Assembly (NCBI GenBank): GCA_000711775.1
Contig: ARYC01000463.1
Span: 1-64,000, forward strand
DNA: 64,000 nt
From: Oxytricha trifallax
Lineage: Eukaryota; Ciliophora; Spirotrichea; Sporadotrichida; Oxytrichidae
Direction: 5' to 3'
In this document: positions 53,801 through 64,000 of the stretch, piece by piece
Layout of the letters: the number at the start of each line of letters is the position of its first letter
Position numbering within the stretch: position 1 is the stretch's first letter
The notes under the pieces: generated by a model
What the model saw: only the letters and a program-made list of their open reading frames with translations
The model's database searches: none
Told to the model about the DNA's origin: nothing
Program-made: the position numbers and the translations under genes

Positions 53801-54555
53801 AAAAAATTGACTAAAACTAATTAAAATTATCAATTATTGGTACAATTTTATTTGTAAATAATCTATTTATATGTATATAAAAAGTTGAATTAAATCTATA
53901 TTCCCATTTTTATGAATATATCTTGTTAGTGTATTTTTAATTGAATATATAAATTTGAAAATATTTTATTTTCGGTTGAGTTTTGTAATTTTGTATCATT
54001 ATACGAAATTAATTCACTAACATGATTGGGTCGTTTTTTTGCTATAATATATTTAATTTAGCTTGGTAAAAAAAGTATTTTATATATTTTATTTAATGAG
54101 TATTTTTGATTTATGGAAGCTTGTATAATCAATAGTTAAAAATTAATTAGATATGCTACAAATTAAAAATATCTATAGTGAGCTATGCTGAATGAATTTA
54201 ATATGGATAAATTAAAAGTATGTCAGTAAATTTATATTTAAAGCTCAATAAATATTTTTTCCAAATTTTGCTTTTTTATTAAATCTATTTATTTCAATAT
54301 TAAATGTTAATAGACATCATGCAATTTAAGTAACTTTTAATATTTATTTGTCAATATTTAGATTTATATATAACAAAACACCAATAAAATTGCTTTACAT
54401 CTAAAAGTTTGAGTTTATTGGAAAATAATTAAAATAAAAAGGAACAAAAATTAGTTTTTTATTATACTCTTACTGAAAAAAAAGTCAACCTCTCTCAAAT
54501 ATTTTCAATGGCTTTATTATATAAATAGTTTCAAGTTATTATTATGTATAAATTG
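53801..54555. other. AT-rich spacer downstream of the PH-domain gene
   Basis: Very AT-rich. No further part of the PH-domain gene could be read on minus, nor any TBE gene. Probably IES or intergenic DNA. Confidence 0.45.
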
Positions 54556-55102
54556 ACAAATAAACTTGAGTTTGTTTGCCACAAATGACTTTCAATGCAA
54601 GAGGATGAGTTTTCATAATTTACATGTTGGTATGCTCCACTTCTTTCACGCTTTTAATATCCTATTTAAGAAAAAGGTAATAAAAATCATAATAATTGCA
54701 TATTAAAGAGTAAGTGATAAGATATCTTGGTGCTTAGTATCTTCTTTCAAAATAAATAAGACGTTTTATATAAAAACCAAATGGTTTATATTTATTAGTC
54801 TTTTTATATAAACTTAATCAATTAAAACCTATTTAAGTAATTATTTTATCGTTTTATATTTGTCTTATCAATCCAACACTTCAATTCATATAATATATTA
54901 CCTTAAATGATGAGACAATCTTGCAGTCAATTGATTTATGATGAGATTTGTAGTAGAAACTCTGGGTGGCAAAGTCCAAAATGTAAAATCGCTTCACAGT
55001 CTGAGAGAAGGATAGAATTGACTTATTTTACTTCTCCTTCATTAAATAATCTTAAAGGGAGTACAATTTGTTTGGCTCATCTATCGTCTAGTTCAATTGC
55101 AT
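54556..55102 (-). CDS. PH-domain protein, N-terminal part, incomplete
   Basis: On minus, with TAA/TAG as Gln. Likely ATG at 55102: MQLNQTIDEPNKLYSLQDYL, then VKRFYILDFATQSFYYKS and CKIVSSFK. After a gap (about 54663-54895) it continues DIKSVKEVEHTNMQIMK and HPLALKVICGKQTQVYL. The pattern KRFYILD...FYYKS...K.I....V..........HPLALKV fits strands 1-6 of a pleckstrin homology domain, which usually binds phosphoinositides. The C-terminal helix with its Trp is not seen, so more MDSs are missing. The gap ends GTAATA...AAATAG, so it may be an intron; a TTAA pointer would also keep the frame. Confidence 0.68.
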
Positions 55103-55165
55103 TCTTAAATCAAAATAATAATAAATTAAAAGTTTGTCAAATGAATTATAAAGCGAGTTTACAAA

Positions 55166-55196
55166 TGGAATACTTATTTTAAAAAATAAGTATTCT
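55166..55196. repeat. Perfect short palindrome at the 5' side of the PH-domain gene
   Basis: GAATACTTATTTT followed by its exact inverse (AAAATAAGTATTC) with a two- or three-base centre. It could form a hairpin. It lies about 65 bp upstream of the proposed ATG. Confidence 0.75.
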
Positions 55197-55525
55197 CTAA
55201 AGAAGTAACGATATGTAAGTGAAAAGAAAAAAAATAACCTGAATTTAAGATATATCAAAAAGGAAAATTCACTCTAGTTTTTTGGATCTTAAAATATTGA
55301 TGCTTATTAAAAACCCCAAAACCACTTAGTGAGGTTTATAAGTGCATTGATTTGTAGTGTATAGTTGGGGTCTTATTGGAGTTAGTAGACAAAATGCAGG
55401 TTTAATATAAATTTAATGAATATTTAATGATTATTAGTGTGCTTAACTCAAACAAATTTTATCTGCTTGTCTTTGTGATACCTCTTGAATCTCACTGTCT
55501 TTAGTTGTTCTAGAATGTCATCTAA

Positions 55526-58500
55526 TATTAATAAAATACATAAAAATAGGAAATTTAAGAAATATACATTTTAAAGCATTTTATATATTAAATTTAACTG
55601 CCACTTATTACCTATAGTCACATTATAATTTAATTTAATTTAATTGAATCATTTGCGAGTATTATTTATATGTATAAAGTTTGATTAGTAAAAAGTAGAT
55701 GAATTAGGTAGTTTACGTCTGATATTCGAGAGAATTGTGTTAATTTAGTTGGAGTCTGATCGTTTGCGTTTCTTATGTTATTATTATGATGGTTGAATAA
55801 ATTTGTCATTAAGGATGTCTGACATTTAATTGAGATTATTTGATTTATATAGTCAAATGTGAGAGAGGTCCACTCTCCGTTTGGATTATTCAGATATCAG
55901 GAAATTTTAATAGATTTGTCTGTCATCTAGTGTTCAGGTTTAATTAGTATATTGATGTGAAGAATTATGGTTGTCTTTTTGATTTGGTGTTTTTAGATGT
56001 TTTTATCGTCATCGTCGAGTTGTTACCTGGACTTGAGTTTATCAAGTGTATAATGATATCAGCAGGCCATTATATTTAATGTACCATTAGTCTAAAATAT
56101 AACCACTAGGATCTTGAGGTGAGGTGAGAGAGTCTCTCTTGTTGTGGTACCACTTTTTGCGGCTATCTTTATCTAGTACTTCTAGTGGAATATTCATCTA
56201 TATCGTGGTCATTTGTAGGTAAGAGCTAACAGGTTCTTATATGTCTGATGGTACCCATAATGACGATTGATGATGCAATGCCGACATCATTATTTATTTA
56301 TTTTCTGTCATCTTAGATTATTTTTTGGTTACAGTTTTTGACATTTTAGTAAAAGATTTAAATTTTAATGTGTTCTTATTCAATTGATAGGGGTTTTGGG
56401 GTAGTTGGGGAATTTTTCGTAGAGTTTGGTTTTGATACATTATTTCAAGCTGTCACATCGTCTTAAAGTTGAGGGTATGGAGTGTGAGTGATGATATTTT
56501 TAAGTACAAAGTCTTTATTACAATTAATATGTTTGTTATGCCCATGTTATTATAGCAGCAAGATGTGCATAGATAAATGGAGTAATTTGGTTTAATCTGA
56601 TAATTTTGTTAATTTTTGATAGAAGATCAATATTATTTGCAAGTTAGTTTTATTATTACATGAAATGTCCTTGTTATAGTAGTAATAGGAGTTGGTTGAT
56701 AGAATAAGATTGTAAGTGTGAAAGATCATAGAGTAAATTGTAACATTATTTTAGGTGAACAAGTGTTGCTAGTATTGAATATTTTTGGTATGGAGCAATA
56801 GATGCAGTGTGACTCGCCCTATCGGTTATATCATTTTGCGAATTACATTGATGATATTACTACCTGAAGTTGATTAATGGAGTTGTTTAATATAGTCTTT
56901 AATATGGGCAGAGGCCCAGTTTATGCGAATATACTGTTACTACAGTTTAAATTCTATCTGGGATGATGTTAGTGTATTGATGTTAGCCAAATATCGTTTT
57001 GCTATAAAGAGATGGTTTAGTTATTATTAGTAGACATTAACACTAAGTTAGTTATTTAGGTGTTCTTATTTGCTTGATAATTCATAATCTTTCGTAAAGT
57101 CTACTTGTGCTTTACTATTTTAGAAACTCTTACTCTATTGCTGGCTGATTGAATTTGTACTCCTGCGGTAGGAGGGTCTTGAACTTCTTAAACCTTTTCA
57201 AAAAGATTCTGTTAAATATTTTTAATTAATGAGCCATCCTAGGATAAATTACTCATATCTGTTAAAAATGTTGATAGTCTTGAAGTCTCTATCTTGTGTT
57301 TATTGATATTTGGTGATTTGTCTCAGAGTAGATAATTGACTTGAATAATAATGACGATTGATCAAGTTTGTTGAACTTTCATGCGACATTTGTTAATAGC
57401 ATCCAAAGTAACTTAGCTATCAGTGAATATTATTGATGGGATTTTGGATTTATAGCATATTTAATGGCTTATTCCGCTGCTATTGATCTGCTTTCAAGTT
57501 ATTGATTAGTTGTTGATTCTTTTTTTGTTTTCTGTCATATAACAGGAGCAGAGAACACGAGTTTTGGATTCATATTTATGTCTTTTGGTTGAAATATTCA
57601 TACTCCAGTAAAGATTTTTCCCTAGTGGTCCTTGAGTGAAGATGCATCAGTGAAGAAAACTGAATGTTTTTAATCTACCTTATAGGTATGAATTGATTAT
57701 ATGTATTGGGTAATGTTGAATTACTCATTTTCATAGCAGATGAACACCGTAATTCAGGAGTTTTTAGGAATGGTTAGTTGTAATGTTATAGCTGGATTAA
57801 TTATTCTAAACTGATGAATGCCTCACGTTATATTCTCCTTAAATTGAGAATCGAGGCTTATTCTTATTGGTCTCTAATTGTTTTAGTGGTTACTCCAGCG
57901 CTTTTTGTAAAGAGTTTTAGTTTGTAAGGGATGTCATTATGTAAAAGAATTGCCTGTTTATCATTGAGTTAAATGAACTAGCATGCCCACCATTCTTGCC
58001 AGTTCTTTGATGAAATTATTTATGGCATCACTATGTTTGAGATTCTTGTTGGAACTTTGTATAATTTATAAAGTTGTTGGTTCCATATTGTCAAGGCATC
58101 TTCTATTGCAATTAACCCAATCAGGAAGTAAGGTTTCATGTAGTATCTAAATATTTCTTGGGCATATGATTGTTCGATTCTCTTGTGTTGAACTACGTTT
58201 AGAGAATCTGAACAGTAATGTGATTTTTATAATTTGGGATTTTATTATTTTTAAGTTTCATTCTATTTAGCAGTGTTGGTTAGTTAGTTTGAGTTAGGTT
58301 AAGGAGTTCTTACGGGGCCTAGGGCTTTATCCCGGGGTTGTACCGTCAAACCTAGGAACTGGATTTTTGCGACTATATAATATTTATTATGTCCAGTTTA
58401 AATCTCTTTAGGTGTTGCTTATTTAGTTCCAATCTATTTCCCCTTTTTATTTCTTATTAGTTGTTCAATTTTAATTTTCTTGAATGCCTATATTACAGTT

Positions 58501-59153
58501 TTAGTTAGATTGAGCGACATATTTAATCTTTTCCATAACAGGATCAGTAGTTTATCCCAGTTCTTGAGTTCATCCATTGTTTTTAGCTCTATTATAATAT
58601 CATCGGCATACATGAGCATTATTAGTTCTAATAGTGTGACTAGAAACTTGTCGTCAAAAGTCATGTTTGTTCCCAATAGGTCTATTATATTTGATGCAAT
58701 AGATGTTTTATTTTTAATAATTAACCTTTCTTGATCATTGCTTGGATGTAAAATTTGAAGAATTATGGAGCTAAAAATGAGCTTGTGTCACTCCTTGTGT
58801 GATTTTAATCATAGAGGTATCTATAGACATGGAAGCATACTTGTACGAGTCTATTAAGTTTTCAAGGATTATTATAGATAATGCCGTGTTCTATTTCTTA
58901 AAAACATTCTCTAAGATACTAAATAGTTTGTAATGTTTAACATATCGTAGGTGCCTGATGTATCACAGAACATGAAAATTCAGGAGTTATTGTGTGAATT
59001 GCATCAGAGATTCGACATTTTATTCTAATTTTCAAAATAGTTCATTTAAATTATAATGTGACTAAAGGTAATAAGTGGCAGTTAAATTTAATATATAAAA
59101 TGCTTTAAAATGTATATTTCTTAAATTTCCTATTTTTATGTATTTTATTAATA
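55526..59153. repeat. MITE with about 110-bp inverted ends, expanded by a LINE
   Basis: Left arm 55526-55635 (TATTAATAAAATACATAAAA, later GCCACTTATTACC, GTCACATTATAATTTAA) is the near-exact inverse of 59041-59153. Without the LINE the element would be only about 230 bp. The ends differ from the TATTGTAGG family. It interrupts the 57-kDa gene of TBE-10. Confidence 0.88.
55640..59038 (-). mobile_element. LINE fragment with reverse transcriptase and RNase H, inside the MITE
   Basis: Minus strand, Gln-recoded. It starts inside the reverse transcriptase palm (MFCDTSGTYDMLNITNYLV; KITQGVTQ) and has the catalytic LIMLMYADDIIIEL (YADD at 58599-58610). A frame then stays open for over 300 codons (KIQFLGLTVQPRDKALGPV; YYMKPYFLIGLIAIEDAL; NWQEWWACQFIQLNDKQ). 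RNase H follows: FFTDASSLKDHQGKIFTGV (catalytic Asp) and QLESRSIAAEQAIKYA (catalytic Glu). The endonuclease and ORF1 are absent, i.e. it is 5'-truncated. A few TGA codons sit where Trp is expected, so it is inactive. Confidence 0.85.
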
Positions 59154-61046
59154 ATTATCTTGGATATGCTGGAGCTTTAACTATGACCATATCAACTATC
59201 TTCTTAATTTTATCGCAGATTTCTTTTTATTTTATATGTTTAGCAGCCTAATTTATTGATTATTTATCGTGCTTTGCTCCAATGTATGGAATACTTTCCA
59301 TATCTGTCTCTAATATAATAACGGCAATTGCCCATACATCCCACTTAACTGAGCCGTTAGTCCATTTCTCTCTAATTGGTAAGCATCCAGGAGTACCAAG
59401 AACTTTTGCCAAAGTGACTATCTCTTATCTTAAGGCTCTATTTAAATCGATAACTACGACTTCTAAAGGGCAGAGGTTAAGCATAAAATTTTCAGGATTC
59501 AAATATATATGAACATATCCAAGTTCATGCAACTCCTTGATACCCTTAATATATCTGTAAGAAAATCATTTAAGTCATCAGGATATCTATTATGATATTA
59601 ATAGCCTCTTAAAGTTATTTCAAATTTCTTGACCCTTAGTGCATCAAATCAATGCCCAAGAATAACTCCATCAAGTCTAAGTAAGTTCTTAAACTAGTTT
59701 TTCTAAGCCTCTCTAAGAATCATTTATTCGTTAGCAAACTAATTTTAATACTGCTCATTTTTAATGAGATAGCTGGCAAGGTAAACCTTGTATGCATACT
59801 CATCAACTACTATAAGCTATGCCTTGTTAGGCACACTTATGTGCAAGTAATTTTAAATGCAGCTACTAAGTTCAATTGAATTTAATGCAGAAATTCTCAT
59901 TGTTTTCGCTTGGTAGCATGCTAAAACAGTATGATCTGCAGGCTAGTTCATTGATTCAAAGCGAAACTGTCTCTTGAGCTTCTCCTGTAGGTCTCTGTAA
60001 GACACAAGAATTTTTGATTTTCTTTTACCAGGTGCAAGTTATTAAGTCTTCTTATCTTAAATCAATAATTCGCTAAGATTAAGTTTTTGCATATGCTTCT
60101 TTACCTTTGCTGAGTGAGTATAAGACTTCATGTATGTTTTGCATTGGTACCTTCCATTCACTTTGTCATGTTTAAAATAAATCTTTGCCTTGCCAGAGTG
60201 TACCTCTTCAAGCTAGACTCAGTTGAGAAGAAGTCTTAGCACTCTTCATATTAAAATGTTTTAATTTTTTCTATTGGTTGCTGTCCCTTATCTTCCTCAA
60301 TCAATTCAACTTATGTTTAAACTCCCATCTTTGCACTCTAATTCTTGTTTTAAACTTAAATTTTAAAGACCTCAGCTTCAAAATCTAGAGCTCTTAGTTT
60401 AACCTCCTTCTCAATATAAATTACTTCTTGTTTCTTGAAGGAGCCAAAGTTGATCAATGATTAACCTGTTCCAAGAGAAACTGCCTTACGATTTAAGTTA
60501 GCCGCTATGTTTAAATTCAAATTTAAACTAAAATTATGATGTTCTAATAACCTCTATAGATAAAGTTACACTGTAAAGGAGTTGACACTGCAGCAATAAT
60601 AGTTGATTATAAGGTGTTAGAAGTCATATTTATACTTAGTTTAGAACTATTACTTTTCTTATTTCATGCTTAATATTTTTAATTTTGGTACCAAAATTAA
60701 AAAAATTAGGTTGGTACTGTTTCAAATTAGGTTGAGAACCAGATTGGAACTTTTCCATTAAAACTTCACTTTATTAAAAGTAGGTACTAATTAAATTTTG
60801 GTACTATTAAATTGGTACCAATTAAAATTAAACGAATTTAGTACAGTACTAATTTAATGGAACTAAATTGATAAAAATGGAGCTCCATCTCTGAAGTTTG
60901 TTACAGCTTCTGCGAACTTTCTCCACGTATCTTTACAGGGTTGACCTTCTATAAGATGTCCATATTTAATACTAAGATTTTTAACAATAGGATCCAGGAC
61001 TCTTTATATTATAATTTGAAATTCAGTGAGAAGAGAAGGAACAAGG

Positions 61047-61836
61047 ATGGAATCTATAAGTACTACAATGAAGAGGGTTGAAGCTTAAGAAATGATCTCA
61101 AGATTTAGAAGCAAGGAAGATCACTATCGATACCTGACTCAGCATGGTAAGTATGCAGCATATACTTAATCATATATTATAGTGGGATAATTCCTTCCAA
61201 CGATGGAAGGTACTAAAATTTCATTTTAAAAGCTATACTTTGTTATTAGAAGAAAGCCTTCAAAAACAATGAAATTAAGTTGATAGAAATACCAAAATAC
61301 CCAGAGACTTCAGTTACTAATTTCTATGACGATGCTATGTAAGATGAAGAGTTGGTACTTTATCTTCCTGCCAGGAAACAACTCTCTGACAAACTTCCAG
61401 TAAAAGGCTTCTTCTTTGGGGTTCTTGGCACTTGAAGAGAGAGTTATCTCAGAGAGATAATTGAAGAAGCTCACAAAAAAAGCTACTCTATTTCTCCTGA
61501 AGATTAAAAGAAGCAAGGCATACTTATAAGCGAGAAATGGATTGCGGAGCTAAAGAAGCATCCTTACCTCTCTAGTAAGCTTTGACACATAACTTTGTAG
61601 GGAAACCTGGAACTGGTATATTCCTAATGAAAGAACATGCAAAGGTTCACAGAGAGAGAAAGTCATAGACTATTCATGAAGTGAGCAAGAGACTATATAA
61701 AGATTTTTAAAAGCCAGATGAAATGAACATAGATGCAGGAGCTGGCACTAAAAGAAGAAATATGGGCCCAAGCAAGCCATAAGAAGAGGAGAAGAAGGAG
61801 AAGCCTAATCTCTTTCTGGGTAAATTTAATATGTGA
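61047..61836 (+). pseudogene. TBE 22-kDa protein (TBE-10)
   Basis: ATG 61047: MESISTTMKRVEAQEMISRF, RSKEDHYRYLTQHGKY. Later blocks in shifting frames: FLPTMEGTKISF, IEIPKYPETSVTNFYDDAM, YLPARKQLSDKLP, KKQGILISEKWIAELKKHPY and GAGTKRRNMGPSKPQEEE, ending GKFNM at TGA 61834-61836. Function unknown. Confidence 0.83.
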
Positions 61837-61844
61837 ACTTATAT

Positions 61845-63445
61845 ATTCATTTAAATCTAAATCTTTTTTATAAAAATTCATTCTTTCTTCTCTTGCACAA
61901 ACTGTTGTCTTATCTATGCTTACTCTCTTGCAGCTGCTTTAAATCAAGTCTACTTTATCTATAGGCAAGTCATGCATTAGGTTATATAGCAGCAGTTTCT
62001 TGTTGTGGGTCTTTATTTAACTCCAGTAGAATTCAATTCTATAAAATTAAGGGCTTAAAGTAACATTGTATGCAGGAGTAATGTTTAGCTCTTCATAAGC
62101 TTTCTTAAACTCCTTAGTCTTATGAACTGAGAGGTTGTAAACAAACAGGATGATCCCTTAATCGATGTATTTATCACTCAGCTTATGGGAACTCTGTGTA
62201 ATACTCTCGCTTAATAGAGCGAGGATGAATGACATAAATTTCTATAACTTAATCTTCACTGATAAAAGCTAAAATTCCTTGGGTGACAACCATTACTTTT
62301 TAGTCATATACTTCTATATTATCATACTTATTATACCAAGACTTATTAATAATGGTGTTGAAGGTAAACACAGCTTCATCATTTTGTATGAACTTAATGT
62401 TATTTTCAATAGCCGTCTTCTGCATTTAATAATATATATAGTTTAAATTATTACTATAAAACGGCACTGTAAAATCAATCACTCTCTTCACTCTGTTGAC
62501 AGTCTTGAAAGTAATACCATTTCTTCTATAAATATTATCTATATTCTAAGGCGAGATACGCATCTCAGGAAAATTGCGATGAAACATTACAGCTTGTTAG
62601 TCCAGTGGAAAGTTTGCCCAGTACTTTTGAGTCTTAGAATCTAGTCAATATGGGTCTGAGAGAACTTTTATTTTCTTGCTGGATGTTTTCAAGTGCCAGA
62701 ACTAAAATGCTAAACAGCTTACAAACAATTATACCTAACTGTCGAGGCACTTAGCTAAAATAGCATATTTTGAGTAAATTAATTAAGCAAATCAAGATTA
62801 AACATTTTTCTATATTTATATTAATATCTTTATATTTTTAGGTACTCTACTGTATTTGAGCTGTTTTGCGGTATAGTACCTTAATAGTATTAATTAAAAA
62901 ATGAATTTAATTTAAATGCTATAGTTAATGGTGAAATAATTTCTCTATAAAAAGTAATATATAAAGTAAATAATTTTAATAAATTAGAATAATATATAAT
63001 TTAATATTTGAAGAAACTCTAATCTTTACGTAGAGTTGGAAAATAAGGCAATATTTTTTATTTATTCCCCCCTTGATTTTATAATTAAAAATTATATTAC
63101 ATTTTATAGAGAAATTATTTCACCATTAACTATAGCTTTTAAAATAAATTTATTTTTTAATTAATACTATTAAGGTACTCTACCGCAAAACAGCTCAAAT
63201 ACAGTAGAGTACCTAAAAATACAGAAATATTAATATAAATATAGAGAAATGTGTAATCTTGATTTGCTTAATTAATTTACTCAAAATATGCTACTTTAGC
63301 TAACTCTTTCACTGGATCTTTGCTATGGCTGTATAATTTAGCACTGATTTGACTTAGTCTATATTAATACTCGAACGATGCCTTAGCTTAAGAAATAAAT
63401 CTAAATATTTATCATAATAAACAGACCCTGAATTTAACTAATTTC
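61845..63445 (-). pseudogene. TBE 42-kDa transposase (TBE-10), split by FB6
   Basis: Minus strand. C-terminal part 61845-62750 with KTKEFKKAYEELNITPAYN, GIEFYWS, VIHPRSIKRE, QNDEAVFTFNTI and NWAKFPLDQQAVMFHRNFPE. The N-terminal part lies beyond FB6 (63304-63445). Sequence is close to TBE-9 (long near-identical stretches), so the two elements are from the same recent lineage. Confidence 0.8.
62751..63303. repeat. Foldback element FB6
   Basis: Ends TTAGCTAAAATAGCATATTT and the inverse (AAATATGCTACTTTAGCTAA). Arms of about 230 bp include GGTACTCTACTGTATTTGAG and the inverse CTCAAATACAGTAGAGTACC. AT-rich centre. Inserted in the TBE-10 transposase gene. Confidence 0.9.
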
Positions 63446-63560
63446 TATTTCTCATTTTACAAATTGGCCTAATTTCTCAACTATACCCCAATAAGACCCC
63501 AATTATACTCTACAATCAAAGCGTTTATAAACCTCATTAAGAGGTTTTAGGGTTTTGATT

Positions 63561-64000
63561 ATTGCAGTAAAATGCTTCAATAATTAGTATTCTTATTCGC
63601 TTAAATGTTTTATGAAATTAAAGTATATTATACATTCTTATAATATAAAGAAAATGCGACTTACAATAGGTGATTAGGTTTGCTTTATTAACATATTCTT
63701 CAAAGATTGAACATTTTAAGTTAAATTTATGTAATAATTCTTTTATTCAATTTATTATAACATTTAAGAAACTTAATTGAATTTTTGGGGGGGGGTAACA
63801 CCTGAACCAGTAACTTTTTATCATATTTATACCCTTCTTTAAATCCTCTGAATAAGTGACTAAGGTCAATTAAGGGCCAATAAATCTTAATTAATTATTA
63901 AAATTTACCCTAGACTACTCACTCGGGTCGAAAAGATCAAGTTTATATATAAATTTATCATTTAAATATTCAGTTTTTTTAAAGATTTTTTTTTAAAATA
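63561..64000. other. AT-rich flank
   Basis: No coding or TBE sequence recognised. A G9-10 run at about 63787 followed by TAACACCTGAACC may be the border of another foldback element running out of the window. Confidence 0.4.

Larger units (their letters stand above)
55430..60520 (-). pseudogene. TBE 57-kDa zinc-finger/kinase protein (TBE-10), split by a MITE
   Basis: Start region near 60515 (the ATG is changed to ATA): NLNRKAVSLGTGQSLINF, KKQEVIYIEKEVKLRALDF. Zinc-finger remnant near 60100-60240 (CKTYMKSYTHSAKV; CKNL). Kinase: LVVDEYAYKVYLASYLIKNEQ, LLRLDGVILGH, YVHIYLNPENFML, VVIDLNRALRQEIV, LGTPGCLPIREKW and KWDVWAIAVIILETDME. Catalytic HRD is changed to HIY. The C-terminal tail lies beyond the MITE (55430-55525). 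Confidence 0.8.
55309..63557. mobile_element. TBE-10, enlarged by a MITE with a LINE and by FB6
   Basis: Left end AAAAACCCCAAAACCAC at 55309, right end GGTTTTAGGGTTTTG at 63557. Target copies ATT at 55306-55308 and 63558-63560. Order 57-kDa (-), 22-kDa (+), 42-kDa (-). Confidence 0.93.

Noticed and set aside
58480..58734. 84-codon plus ORF
   Set aside because: Antisense shadow of the LINE reverse transcriptase on minus, which has the YADD motif.
55526..59153. DIRS-type retrotransposon (inverted ends with reverse transcriptase)
   Set aside because: The reverse transcriptase is LINE-like, 5'-truncated, no tyrosine recombinase seen, and the arms look like a small MITE.

Overview
This window is germline (micronuclear) DNA of a spirotrich (hypotrich) ciliate of the Oxytricha / Stylonychia / Tetmemena kind. 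Four things show it. (1) Real coding stretches use TAA and TAG as glutamine and only TGA as stop, so the standard code breaks almost every gene. (2) Transposons end in C4A4-type telomeric repeats and have 3-bp A-N-T target duplications; these are telomere-bearing elements (TBEs). (3) Genes are cut into macronuclear-destined segments (MDSs) separated by AT-rich internal eliminated segments (IESs), with short repeated pointers at the cuts. (4) The DNA polymerase alpha gene is scrambled, half on each strand. No rRNA, tRNA or CRISPR was seen.

Layout. 1-1407: end of TBE-1. 1408-6966: scrambled DNA polymerase alpha. The gene starts in the middle (ATG at 4459) and zig-zags outwards between a left arm read on the minus strand (1408-4459) and a right arm read on the plus strand (4604-6966). 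I could follow 33 MDSs through matched pointers. 7833-9971: gene A, a compact non-scrambled cysteine-rich gene. 10096-13035: a foldback MITE, a TBE 57-kDa fragment and a perfect 1.2-kb non-autonomous TBE. 14625-39956: gene B, a paralog of gene A whose roughly 1.2 kb of coding sequence is spread over 25 kb. One IES of 4 kb holds a LINE, and a single MDS is broken by two TBE insertions, one of them a 14.9-kb composite nest. 40199-53800: TBE-8 with TBE-9 nested inside it, both hit by foldback elements. 54556-55102: part of a PH-domain gene. 55309-63557: TBE-10, holding a MITE that in turn holds a LINE (reverse transcriptase plus RNase H).

TBEs carry three genes in fixed order and orientation: a 57-kDa C2H2 zinc finger plus protein-kinase-like protein, a 22-kDa protein of unknown role facing it, and a 42-kDa DDE transposase. 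They are cut out during macronuclear development, and removing each element together with one 3-bp target copy restores the reading frame of the host MDS where I could test it. Most TBE genes here have frameshifts. The best preserved are TBE-5 (4,021 bp, AAT target duplication) and the 57-kDa gene of TBE-4.

The least explained part is a GC-rich cluster (24598-26330) of glutamine-recoded open frames lying inside TBE-4. I could not assign it to any family; it is the best candidate for an undescribed germline-limited gene or element.
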